Position numbers and translations under genes: made by a program
Assembly: GCA_964549995.1 (NCBI GenBank)
Contig: CAZJXF010000065.1
Span: 1-19,337, forward strand
Direction of reading: 5' to 3'
Length of the DNA: 19,337 nt
Origin: Desulfatirhabdium sp964549995
GTDB taxonomy: Bacteria; Desulfobacterota; Desulfobacteria; Desulfobacterales; Desulfatirhabdiaceae
Shown here: positions 6,327 through 13,440 of the stretch, in pieces
Numbering within the stretch: the first letter of the stretch is position 1
Layout of the letters: every line of letters begins with the position of its first letter
The notes under the pieces: generated by a model
Database searches by the model: none
Seen by the model: the letters and a program-made list of their open reading frames with translations, nothing else
Told to the model about the DNA's origin: nothing

Positions 6327-8909
6327 CTATTCGGCCTCGAAGACCATGACGTCGTTTTCCGCAGAGATCGTTACGGTCTGCCCTTCCCGAACCTTACCGG
6401 CAAGGATGGCCGAAGACAGCGGGTTTTCGATAAGCCGCTGGATGGAGCGCTTGAGCGGTCTTGCCCCATATACCGGATCGTAGCCGTTCTGGATGAGCAG
6501 CGCCTTCGCCGAATCGTTCAGGACGATCCGGATATGCCGATCGGCCAACCGCTTTTCGAGCCGCTGAATCTGAATGTCCACGATACGACCGATTTCATCC
6601 CGCGTCAAGTTGTGGAAAATGATGATTTCATCGATCCGGTTCAGGAATTCCGGCTTGAAGCTTGCCTTCAAGGCTTCCATGATGCGGGTTTCCATTTCCG
6701 CACGACGGGACTCCCCGAGTTCCAGAATCCATTGGCTCCCGATGTTCGAGGTCATGATGATGATCGTGTTCTTGAAGTCCACGGTCCGACCCTGCCCGTC
6801 GGTCATCCGGCCGTCGTCCAGAATCTGGAGCAGGACGTTGAAGACCTCGGGATGGGCCTTCTCGATTTCATCGAAGAGCACGACCGAATAAGGTCTTCTG
6901 CGGACGGCCTCGGTCAGATAACCGCCTTCATCATAACCGACATAACCGGGAGGGGCTCCGATGAGTCGAGCCACGGAATGCTTTTCCATGTATTCCGACA
7001 TGTCGATGCGGATCATGGCCTCTTCGCTGTCGAAGATGAACCAGGCCAGGGCCTTTGCCAGCTCCGTTTTGCCCACACCGGTCGGCCCCATGAAAATGAA
7101 GGAACCGATGGGGCGATTGGGATCCTGAAGCCCGGATCGAGCGCGGCGCACCGCATTCGACACAGCGATGATGGCCTCCTGCTGTCCGATCACCCGTTTG
7201 GCGAGCCGTTCTTCCATCTTGAGAAGTTTTTCGCGTTCGCCCTCGAGCATTTTGGCCACCGGTATCCCCGTCCACCGGGAAACGACTTCGGCCACGTCCT
7301 CGTCGTCCACTTCTTCCTTGAGCATCTTGCTGTGGGCCTGAATTTCGGCCAGCTTCCGGTTTTCCTCCTCCAATCGTTTGGCCAGTTCGACCATCTTGCC
7401 GTAGCGGATTTCAGCGACCCGGGTGAGGTTGCCTTCCCGCTGGGCCTGTTGTTCCTCGATGCCCAACTGTTCCTGTTCTTCCCGAATGCGGCGGATGGAC
7501 TGAATCAGTTCCTTCTCGTTCTGCCAGTGAGCCTTCATCCGGCCGAGCTCTTCCTTCAGGCCGGCCAGTTCGGCCTCGAGCTTCGAAAGCCGCTCCTTGC
7601 TCGCTGCATCGGTTTCCTTGCGCAGGGCTTCTCGTTCGATCTCCATCTGGGTGATTCGCCGCTGGATTTCATCGATTTCGGTGGGCATGCTGTCGATTTC
7701 CATCCGAAGCTTCGATGCGCACTCGTCGATCAGGTCGATGGCCTTGTCCGGAAGGAACCGGTCTGTGATGTAGCGATGCGACAGGGTGGCCGCAGCCACA
7801 ATGGCCGAGTCCTTGATCCGAACGCCGTGATGGACTTCGTATTTTTCCTTGAGCCCCCGCAGGATCGAGATGGTGTCCTCGACGGTCGGCTCCCGGACGA
7901 GCACGGGCTGGAACCGACGCTCGAGCGCCGCATCCTTCTCGATGTATTTGCGGTATTCGTTCAGGGTGGTGGCGCCCACGCAGCGAAGGGTACCGCGGGC
8001 AAGCGCGGGCTTGAGCATGTTCGATGCGTCCATCGCCCCTTCCGATGCACCGGCCCCGACGAGGGTATGCAGCTCGTCGATGAAGAGAATGACTTCGCCT
8101 TCGGCGTTTTCCACTTCCTTGATCACCGCCTTCAGCCGATCCTCGAATTCGCCGCGGTATTTGGCTCCAGCGATGAGGGCGCCCATGTCGAGGGCGACCA
8201 GTTTTCGATCCTTCAAAGATTCGGGAACGTCGCCTGCGACGATACGTTGCGCCAGCCCTTCGATGATGGCCGTTTTGCCGACGCCGGGCTCCCCGATCAG
8301 AACCGGGTTGTTCTTGGTTCTGCGGGAAAGCACCTGCACCACCCTCCGAATCTCGTCATCTCGGCCGATGACCGGGTCGAGCTTGCCGAGCCGGGCCAAA
8401 TCGGTGAGGTTGCGGCCGTATTTTTCGAGGGCTTGGTATTTTTCTTCAGGGTTTTGGTCGGTGATCCGCTGGTTGCCCCGGATGTCGATCAATACCCGCA
8501 AAATGGACTCCCGGGTGACGCCGTAGCGTGCCAGAAGTTTGGCCGCATCCCCGGTCTTTTCTTCGACGATGGCCAGCAGCAGATGTTCGACGCTGACATA
8601 TTCGTCCTTCATTTGAGCGGCCTCTGCAAAGGCCTTTTCCAAAACGGTTTTCGTCCGAGGGGAAATGTAGGTGTCCATCGTGCCGCTGACCTTCGGCAGG
8701 CGGTTGATGGCCAAAAGCACTTCCTGGTGGACGGCTTGGGGCGATACGCCCAATTTGCGGAGCACGGCCGGCGCAATGCCGTCTTTTTCCGCCATCATGG
8801 CGACCAGCAGATGCTCGGGTTCGATCTGCTGGTTGTGCTGGGCTGACGCCAGTCCCTGAGCTTCTTGAATGAGCTCTTGGGATTTGATCGTAAATTTATC
8901 GAAACGCAT
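6327..8909 (-). CDS. clpB: ATP-dependent disaggregase ClpB
   Basis: ClpB is the cytosolic Hsp100 ring ATPase that, with DnaK, pulls polypeptides out of aggregates. The 860-residue product has the Clp N-domain (about 1-145), NBD1 with Walker A GEPGVGKT (206-213) and Walker B VILFIDEL (273-280), the ClpB-specific coiled-coil middle domain (about 400-525), NBD2 with Walker A GPTGVGKT (608-615) and Walker B VVLFDEIE (676-683), and the sensor-2 segment GARPLKR (815-821). There is no ClpP-binding IGF/L loop, so it is a disaggregase rather than a protease partner. The ATG at 8909 has AGGAGG upstream; a longer frame to 8948 is not supported. It appears monocistronic. Confidence 0.98.
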   Translation of the reverse strand: MRFDKFTIKSQELIQEAQGLASAQHNQQIEPEHLLVAMMAEKDGIAPAVLRKLGVSPQAVHQEVLLAINRLPKVSGTMDTYISPRTKTVLEKAFAEAAQMKDEYVSVEHLLLAIVEEKTGDAAKLLARYGVTRESILRVLIDIRGNQRITDQNPEEKYQALEKYGRNLTDLARLGKLDPVIGRDDEIRRVVQVLSRRTKNNPVLIGEPGVGKTAIIEGLAQRIVAGDVPESLKDRKLVALDMGALIAGAKYRGEFEDRLKAVIKEVENAEGEVILFIDELHTLVGAGASEGAMDASNMLKPALARGTLRCVGATTLNEYRKYIEKDAALERRFQPVLVREPTVEDTISILRGLKEKYEVHHGVRIKDSAIVAAATLSHRYITDRFLPDKAIDLIDECASKLRMEIDSMPTEIDEIQRRITQMEIEREALRKETDAASKERLSKLEAELAGLKEELGRMKAHWQNEKELIQSIRRIREEQEQLGIEEQQAQREGNLTRVAEIRYGKMVELAKRLEEENRKLAEIQAHSKMLKEEVDDEDVAEVVSRWTGIPVAKMLEGEREKLLKMEERLAKRVIGQQEAIIAVSNAVRRARSGLQDPNRPIGSFIFMGPTGVGKTELAKALAWFIFDSEEAMIRIDMSEYMEKHSVARLIGAPPGYVGYDEGGYLTEAVRRRPYSVVLFDEIEKAHPEVFNVLLQILDDGRMTDGQGRTVDFKNTIIIMTSNIGSQWILELGESRRAEMETRIMEALKASFKPEFLNRIDEIIIFHNLTRDEIGRIVDIQIQRLEKRLADRHIRIVLNDSAKALLIQNGYDPVYGARPLKRSIQRLIENPLSSAILAGKVREGQTVTISAENDVMVFEAE

Positions 8910-9016
8910 GAGATGATTCCTCCTGAATGCTGAAAAATGGGTGTTCAAGGCCCGGGGATGGGTTGGATACCCGCAAGCCTTGTGGTGACAACGGTCAATC
9001 GTTCATTTGCGTTGAC

Positions 9017-9044
9017 AAGATAACCAGCTGATTTGAAATGTCAA
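9017..9044 (-). promoter_or_regulatory. Possible sigma70-type promoter of clpB
   Basis: On the minus strand TTGACA (9044-9039) and TATCTT (9022-9017) are 16 bp apart, about 110 nt upstream of the clpB ATG. I saw no CIRCE inverted repeat (TTAGCACTC-N9-GAGTGCTAA) and no convincing heat-shock sigma factor site. Pattern-based only. Confidence 0.35.
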
Positions 9045-9056
9045 TTTGTGGAAGAA

Positions 9057-9105
9057 AGTTTTAAGTTTTAAGTTTTAAGGGTTGAGGGTTAAGGGTTACG
9101 TTTTG
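9057..9105. repeat. Heptanucleotide tandem array (AGTTTTA/AGGGTTA, 7 units)
   Basis: Seven 7-bp units: AGTTTTA three times, AGGGTTG, AGGGTTA twice, CGTTTTG. A degenerate eighth unit (AGGGGTG) follows. The array lies upstream of the clpB promoter candidate. The period equals that of the CTGACTC arrays, but the unit sequence differs. Confidence 0.85.
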
Positions 9106-9133
9106 AGGGGTGAAATGGCAAAGCCCCCGATTT

Positions 9134-9206
9134 TCGTCGTTCCGGCGAAAACCTGCGTCCATAACGATCTGAAATGAATGGATTCCGGCTTTCGCCGGAA
9201 CGACGA
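9134..9206. repeat. REP-like palindrome (17-bp perfect arms)
   Basis: TCGTCGTTCCGGCGAAA (9134-9150) is exactly complementary to 9190-9206. Inner arms (TGCGTCCAT against ATGGATTCC) pair partly. Similar GATTCCGGCTTTCGCCGGAA repeats occur in intergenic regions of many proteobacteria. There is only one copy in this window. Confidence 0.75.
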
Positions 9207-9245
9207 CCGAATTCTCATCTACGGGGGCGGCCAACCGCTGCCAGC

Positions 9246-9402
9246 ATGGACGGCTTCGCAAAAAGGCCGGATGCTGTGTCATGCTGCATCCTTCGTCCTT
9301 GCGGCGTACGTCTAAGTACGCCTCACTCCTCAGGATTTGCACTCCTTGCCTGCGGCCTTTTTGCGAAGCCGTCCATAGGAGTGACTTTTTGCGAGTCCAT
9401 CA
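9246..9402. mobile_element. C-family MITE-like element, copy 2
   Basis: A perfect 24-bp terminal inverted repeat, 9246-9269 against 9353-9376, has the core GGACGGCTTCGCAAAAAGG. The 83-bp interior matches copy 1 at 4970-5053 with few differences. It contains a hairpin GGCGTAC-GTCTAA-GTACGCC (9303-9322) and GGATGC/GCATCC arms. A tail at 9377-9402 ends with GACTTTTTGCGAGTCCATCA (9383-9402), the terminal half-site of the A and B elements. No ORF of note is inside. Confidence 0.8.
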
Positions 9403-9421
9403 GCATTTATCAGCATTTATC

Positions 9422-9451
9422 TTGACAAGCTTGTTTTCAGGTGACTAAGAA
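9422..9451 (+). promoter_or_regulatory. Weak candidate promoter, possibly ancestral for sod
   Basis: TTGACA (9422-9427) and TAAGAA (9446-9451) are 18 bp apart; the -10 match is poor. The A-family element begins at the next base, separating this site from the sod start by about 370 bp. The promoter call is speculative. Confidence 0.18.
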
Positions 9452-9762
9452 TGATGGACTCGTAAAAAGTCGCTGTACCCCCGATTGTGGGGTGTTTCCG
9501 GGCCTGAGCATGGGGACGGGTACGCCTTTTGATGCTGCATCGGAAAAACTCAGCCGCCGGAGATCGTTGAGCCGGGCATGCAGAATGCTTCGGCTTGTGT
9601 TTGAAAAACCTACGATTCCAATGAGATGCTTATTCCTGGAGCGTCTGGCTACATGCCCGGCTCTACGAGATCGGGCGGCTGAGTTTTTCCGATGCAGCGA
9701 AAAAGGCGTACCCGTCTCCATGCGGCTCGCTGGAGACTCACTGACTTTTTGCGAGTCCATCA
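9452..9762. mobile_element. A-family MITE-like element, complete copy
   Basis: This 311-bp element has 20-bp terminal inverted repeats (TGATGGACTCGTAAAAAGTC at 9452-9471; complement at 9743-9762, one mismatch). It is flanked by a 4-bp direct repeat AGAA (9448-9451 and 9763-9766). Long internal arms pair perfectly: 9515-9530 with 9701-9716 and 9534-9558 with 9674-9698, so one strand could form a giant hairpin. No transposase is encoded. The left half recurs at 19214-19337. It lies between the clpB/repeat region and sod, ending about 60 bp before the sod start. Confidence 0.85.
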
Positions 9763-9824
9763 AGAATGCCTTGAACGGTCGGGAGCTACCGATGGACAAC
9801 CACCAATTCGAAAGGAGGGTATCG

Positions 9825-10538
9825 ATGTCCAAGGAACATCCGGAAAGCATGATGCGAATCGGCAGGCGGGAGTTTCTGGGGGTTGCCGCAGGTGCGACCC
9901 TTTCCCTGGCGATGGGCGTGTGGCCTGGTCGAGCGGCGACTGCCGAACCGAACCGGCTGCCCCCGCTTCCCTACGACGAGGCGGCGCTATCGCCGGTCAT
10001 TTCGGCGAAGACCATCGAGTTCCATTACGGCAAGCACCACAAAGGCTATGTGGACAATTTGAACAAACTGATTTCCGGAACCGATCTGGCCGATCTTCCG
10101 CTCGAAAGACTCATTTTGGCGATCGCCGGAAAACCCGAGAAGGCGGCCATTTTCAACAATGCCGCCCAGGTCTGGAACCACACGTTTTATTGGAACAGCC
10201 TCAAGCCCAACGGCGGCGGGGAGCCGCCCATCGTGCTGAAGGAGCGGATGATCGATGCCTTCGGCAGTGTGGAGGCTTGCAAAAAAGAACTGGCGGCCGC
10301 AGCCCTCAGCCAGTTCGGCAGTGGATGGGCCTGGCTCGTGTGGGATCAGAAAACGCTGAAGGTCATGAAAACCGCCAATGCCGATTTGCCCTTGACCGCC
10401 GGGCTTAAGCCGCTTCTGACCATCGATGTGTGGGAGCACGCCTATTATTTGGATTATCAGAACCGAAGGGCCGATTATGTGCAGGCCGTCCTCGATCGGC
10501 TGATCAACTGGGATTTTGCCGCCAAGAATTTGGCTTGA
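9825..10538 (+). CDS. Tat-exported Fe/Mn-type superoxide dismutase
   Basis: The enzyme converts superoxide to oxygen and hydrogen peroxide. The 237-residue preprotein begins with a twin-arginine signal (GRREFLG, Arg14-Arg15, then a hydrophobic Ala/Gly/Leu stretch to about residue 40), implying export folded to the periplasm. Metal ligands of the Fe/Mn family are present: His67 (FHYGKHH), His119 (VWNHTFYW), Asp201 and His205 (DVWEHAYYLDYQNRRADYV). Gln115 in NNAAQVWNH is the Fe-type second-shell Gln, so an iron or cambialistic enzyme is likely. The ATG at 9825 has AAGGAGG six nt upstream. A longer open frame upstream runs through the A-family element and is not coding. It converges on cbiH across the B-family element. 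Confidence 0.95.
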   Translation: MSKEHPESMMRIGRREFLGVAAGATLSLAMGVWPGRAATAEPNRLPPLPYDEAALSPVISAKTIEFHYGKHHKGYVDNLNKLISGTDLADLPLERLILAIAGKPEKAAIFNNAAQVWNHTFYWNSLKPNGGGEPPIVLKERMIDAFGSVEACKKELAAAALSQFGSGWAWLVWDQKTLKVMKTANADLPLTAGLKPLLTIDVWEHAYYLDYQNRRADYVQAVLDRLINWDFAAKNLA

Positions 10539-10546
10539 GGATGTTG

Positions 10547-10738
10547 GATGGGCTCACAAAAAGTCTCCACCTCCCGATTTCCTTCCAATGCCGGGATTCC
10601 AGCAGGAGGGCGGGTGGTGTTTTGCGCAGCAGCCCGATCCTACGAGATCGGGCTGCTGCGTTTTTCCGCTGCGAAAGCAAAATGCACCCGCTCTCCTGCG
10701 GGTCAAACAAGCGTATCTGACTTTTTGCGAGGCTATCA
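10547..10738. mobile_element. B-family MITE-like element, complete copy
   Basis: The ends are GATGGGCTCACAAAAAGTC (10547-10565) and GACTTTTTGCGAGGCTATCA (10719-10738), an imperfect terminal inverted repeat. Inside, CAGCAGGAGGGCGGGTG pairs imperfectly with CACCCGCTCTCCTGCGG around a central perfect 15-bp hairpin. The central block CTACGAGATCGGGC...GTTTTTCCG is shared with the A-family element (about 9662-9691). The right part recurs at 1-62. The last three bases form the cbiH stop codon. No ORF is supported. Confidence 0.8.
10625..10665 (+). terminator. Rho-independent terminator inside the B element
   Basis: A 15-bp perfect stem (10625-10639 with 10646-10660, GC-rich CGCAGCAGCCCGATC arm) has a 6-nt loop CTACGA and is followed by TTTTT at 10661-10665. 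It lies about 90 nt after the sod stop and reads in the sod direction. On the minus strand no T-run follows, so termination of cbiH by it is less certain. Confidence 0.75.
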
Positions 10739-11653
10739 TGATGGGCCATCCCCCATTTCATACTTCGTTGTGTAGCCTCTCGGGGTGACCATATATCCGT
10801 CGTACTCGAAGGTGCTGCTGTTGCCGACGAATACCGTGGTGAGCATGTCGACTTCAGCCAAATGCAGGTCTTTCAGGCAGGTGAGGGTGACGCATTCGTT
10901 TTCCCGCATGGCGTTTTGAACGATGCCTACGGGGGTATCCGGGCTGCGGTGCCGCAAGAGGATTTTCTGCGCTTTAGCCAAGTGATCCGTGCGCTTGCGG
11001 CTTTTGGGGTTGTAGATCACCAGGACGAAATCGGCCTTTGCAGCTGCCTCGATGCGGGCCTCGATCTGTGGCCAGGGGGTCAAGAGATCGCTGAGGCTCA
11101 CACAGGCAAAATCGTGAGTGAGCGGGGCACCCAGCAGCGATGCCCCGGATGCGAGCGCCGGAATGCCCGGAATGACCTCCACCTGAAGGCATGGCTCTTG
11201 AGACGATCCTTGGTTGGAATCGACTGCGGCCGTTCGTGGGTTGCGATTGGATGTCAGGCGGATATTCCGCTGCCGACACATTTCGAACGCCAGGCCGGCC
11301 ATGGCGTAAATGCCGGGATCCCCACTCGATACGAGCGCCACGACGGTCCTTTCTTCGAGTGCCGCATCGATGGCCGCTTTCACCCGATCCACTTCCTGCA
11401 TCATGGCCGATTGTACGATCCGCTTTCCTTCCAGAAGCGGTCGGATCAAGTCGATGTACAACCGATATCCGGCGACGATTCGGGCTTCCGCGATGACTTC
11501 GGTGGCCCGGACGGACAGATGGACGATGTCTCCTGGTCCGATGCCGACGATATAGAGTTTACCCGGGCAATCGCAAGGGTGACATTTCCGCTTTTCCGCT
11601 TCGGAACGATCAGCTCGTTCGTTCCGGCTGCCAGCAAGGCTGCCGCTTCGCAT
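10736..11653 (-). CDS. cbiH: Cobalt-precorrin-3B C17-methyltransferase CbiH
   Basis: CbiH uses SAM to methylate C17 and contract the corrin ring in anaerobic B12 synthesis. The tetrapyrrole methylase domain starts at GKLYIVGIGPGD (about residue 32) and continues with ALVSSGDPGIYAMAG (107-121), VIPGIPALASGASLLGAPLTHDFACVSLSDLLTPW (from 161) and VGNSSTFEYDGYMVTPRGY. A non-canonical segment of about 26 residues lies at 131-156. No ATG, GTG or TTG lies close to the domain start. The nearest ATG is 11653, deep inside cbiG, with AGGAG 10 nt upstream, giving an implausible 31-residue leader. The cbiG frame continues to the domain border so exactly that a single-base -1 shift at 11560-11566 would give a CbiG-CbiH fusion of 631 residues. 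The stop codon is supplied by the B-family element. Confidence 0.9.
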   Translation of the reverse strand: MRSGSLAGSRNERADRSEAEKRKCHPCDCPGKLYIVGIGPGDIVHLSVRATEVIAEARIVAGYRLYIDLIRPLLEGKRIVQSAMMQEVDRVKAAIDAALEERTVVALVSSGDPGIYAMAGLAFEMCRQRNIRLTSNRNPRTAAVDSNQGSSQEPCLQVEVIPGIPALASGASLLGAPLTHDFACVSLSDLLTPWPQIEARIEAAAKADFVLVIYNPKSRKRTDHLAKAQKILLRHRSPDTPVGIVQNAMRENECVTLTCLKDLHLAEVDMLTTVFVGNSSTFEYDGYMVTPRGYTTKYEMGDGPS

Positions 11654-12633
11654 ACGCTTCGAACTCCTACATGACGGTGTACGGTCTCCGAGGGGTGTAC
11701 CACCCCACGAGCCTGGTTCAAACGATCTGCGGAAAACCACCGGCAGGGCACATGGAAATGGTCGGCGCACTGCCGTATGGCCGCCTCATCCCGCTTCAAA
11801 TCGATGCTGGCGATACATCGGATGCTGGCGGTGGACAGTCGGTATTCGGAGAAGACCGCCTCGATCCAATTCCGCATTTCGGCAAACGGGGTGTTTCGGT
11901 TGCAACCGATCCCCACAACGAGGCTGGGCGGCCTCAGGACGAGGACGTTTGCATGCGGTGTTGTCAGAAGGGTATCCGAAACCACGACACGTGGGGATGA
12001 ATCGAACAATTCCGTTGCATGCTTCCAGGCCGGAAATCCGGCGCTTTCTTCCGCCGACAAAATCCATCTCATCGGATCTTCGAGGATAACCGGGACGTCA
12101 TCCAGAAAGGCCCTGTTGATGGTGCGAATGGCCTGCGGGTTTTCGATTCGAAGCCCGAGTCTTGCAGCCAGCACATCAATGGCCGCTTTTCCGTGTACAT
12201 CGGTCGCGGTGGTGATGACCGGGGTTGCCAGGGTCATTTGAGCAATCTGGCGGGTGAGATCGTTTGCCCCACCCACATGCCCCGATACGAGACTGATGAC
12301 GAAGTTCGCCCGTTCGTCCATGACGACGACGGCCGGATCCTTCGTCTTGTGCACCAGAAGACCGGCGATGACCCGAACCACAATCCCGCAAGCCATGATG
12401 AAGACATGCCCCGTATACAGGCGAAACCGACGTTCCACTTCGGCCGAGAGCCTGCTGAACCGGATGATTCGAGCAGGGGTATCGGCGGCGGAATCCCTCT
12501 GGTCTTCGAGGTGTTCCGGAAGAAACACGTCGCAGGATAGCCCTTCCTGAAGCGTTCGGGCGATCGACAAACCGTCCCGGCTCAGGGCCCACACGGCGAT
12601 GGCGGCTCGATCGCGGGCTTCCGTCCGGCTCAT
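11446..12633 (-). CDS. cbiG: Cobalt-precorrin-5A hydrolase CbiG (possibly frameshifted CbiG-CbiH fusion)
   Basis: CbiG opens the delta-lactone of cobalt-precorrin-5A, releasing acetaldehyde. The 395-residue frame shows the N-terminal domain (FIMACGIVVRVIAGLLVHKTKDPAVVVMDE reduced to its core MACGIVVRVI at 80-89), SGHVGGANDLTRQIA (117-131), a variable middle, and the CbiG C-domain (VVGIGCNRNTPFAEM at 239-253; VRSVCEAAALLAAG at 324-337; LIVPKRKSGNVTLAIAR at 341-357). Family homology ends at Arg357. The next 38 residues, Ser/Pro-rich, are simply the cbiH sequence read out of frame. The ATG overlaps the cbiF stop (ATGA), showing translational coupling. Confidence 0.92.
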   Translation of the reverse strand: MSRTEARDRAAIAVWALSRDGLSIARTLQEGLSCDVFLPEHLEDQRDSAADTPARIIRFSRLSAEVERRFRLYTGHVFIMACGIVVRVIAGLLVHKTKDPAVVVMDERANFVISLVSGHVGGANDLTRQIAQMTLATPVITTATDVHGKAAIDVLAARLGLRIENPQAIRTINRAFLDDVPVILEDPMRWILSAEESAGFPAWKHATELFDSSPRVVVSDTLLTTPHANVLVLRPPSLVVGIGCNRNTPFAEMRNWIEAVFSEYRLSTASIRCIASIDLKRDEAAIRQCADHFHVPCRWFSADRLNQARGVVHPSETVHRHVGVRSVCEAAALLAAGTNELIVPKRKSGNVTLAIARVNSISSASDQETSSICPSGPPKSSRKPESSPDIGCTST

Positions 12634-13430
12634 GACGATGACTCGGCCTTTCGGAACCCGTGGCTGAAGGCGGCATCGTAGAGCCGGGAGGCGGGGACAT
12701 CGGTTGTGTGCATGCTGTCGATGGCTTTTCCGATCAGAACGAGGGCCGTACGCTGGATGCCTGCTTCGGATACGGTCCGTTTCAGTTCGGATACGGTCGT
12801 TCGGATGAACCGCTGGTCCGGATGCGACACCCGATAGGCGACGATGCAGGATGCCGCAGGACCGTAGGTGTCTGTTAGAATGCGCTCCATCTCTTCGATC
12901 TGTCCCATGCTCAGATAAATGACGAGGGATGCACCGTGGGCGGCAAGCTTGTCGAGGGACTCGGCTTCCGGTACAGGAGTTTTCCCGGCCATTCGGGTGA
13001 GGATGAGGGTCTGGGTGATCTCCGGAAGGGTGAATTCGATGCCGAGGGCTGCTGCAGCTGCAAATGCGGCGCTGACTCCGGGGATGACTTCGTAGGGAAT
13101 CCCGTGGCTGCGCAACCCGATCATCTGTTCGTGAATGGCCCCATACAGGCTGGGGTCTCCGGTGTGCAACCGAACCACCCGTTTGCCGGAAACATGGGCC
13201 TGGATCATGGCATCGAGAATCCGCTCCAGTGTGAGGCCAGCGCTGTTCAGGATTTCGGCTTCCTCCCGCGTCCATTTGAGCAAGGCATCCGGAACGAGGG
13301 AACCCGCATAGATGACGAGATCGGCGTTCGACAGCGCCCACTGACCCTTGACCGTAATGAGATCGGGGTCGCCTGGACCTGCGCCGACAAAGAGAACCGG
13401 GTGTCGCATGAGGGAGGGTTGGGTGTTCAT
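12630..13430 (-). CDS. cbiF: Cobalt-precorrin-4 C11-methyltransferase CbiF
   Basis: CbiF (CobM-type) transfers methyl from SAM to C11 of cobalt-precorrin-4. The 266-residue protein has the tetrapyrrole methylase signatures FVGAGPGDPDLITVKG (14-29), ADLVIYAGSLVPDALL, HTGDPSLYGAIHEQM (89-103) and EVIPGVSAAFAAAAALGIEFTLPEITQT, the last being characteristic of CobM/CbiF. The ATG at 13430 is preceded by CAGGATTCAA, giving a ribosome-binding site with AGGA about 5 nt away. The open frame continues upstream through a heptamer array into cbiE-cbiT and is not coding there. Its stop overlaps the cbiG start. Confidence 0.96.
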   Translation of the reverse strand: MNTQPSLMRHPVLFVGAGPGDPDLITVKGQWALSNADLVIYAGSLVPDALLKWTREEAEILNSAGLTLERILDAMIQAHVSGKRVVRLHTGDPSLYGAIHEQMIGLRSHGIPYEVIPGVSAAFAAAAALGIEFTLPEITQTLILTRMAGKTPVPEAESLDKLAAHGASLVIYLSMGQIEEMERILTDTYGPAASCIVAYRVSHPDQRFIRTTVSELKRTVSEAGIQRTALVLIGKAIDSMHTTDVPASRLYDAAFSHGFRKAESSS

Positions 13431-13440
13431 TTGAATCCTG

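Noticed and set aside
6534..8846. 770-codon open frame on the + strand opposite clpB
   Set aside because: It is exactly antisense to a full, family-typical clpB; its composition (many His, Phe, Asp) is what the complement of clpB codons gives. No domain recognised.
8910..9060. CIRCE element or heat-shock sigma promoter for clpB
   Set aside because: No TTAGCACTC inverted repeat and no convincing sigma32-type pair found; only a sigma70-like pair is visible.
9441..9824. N-terminal extension of sod from 9441
   Set aside because: It translates the A-family element; the strong AAGGAGG and the Tat signal place the start at 9825.
11564..11592. Cysteine cluster KCHPCDCPG before the CbiH domain as an Fe-S site
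   Set aside because: These codons are cbiG read in the wrong frame; the Cys pattern is a by-product of the overlap.
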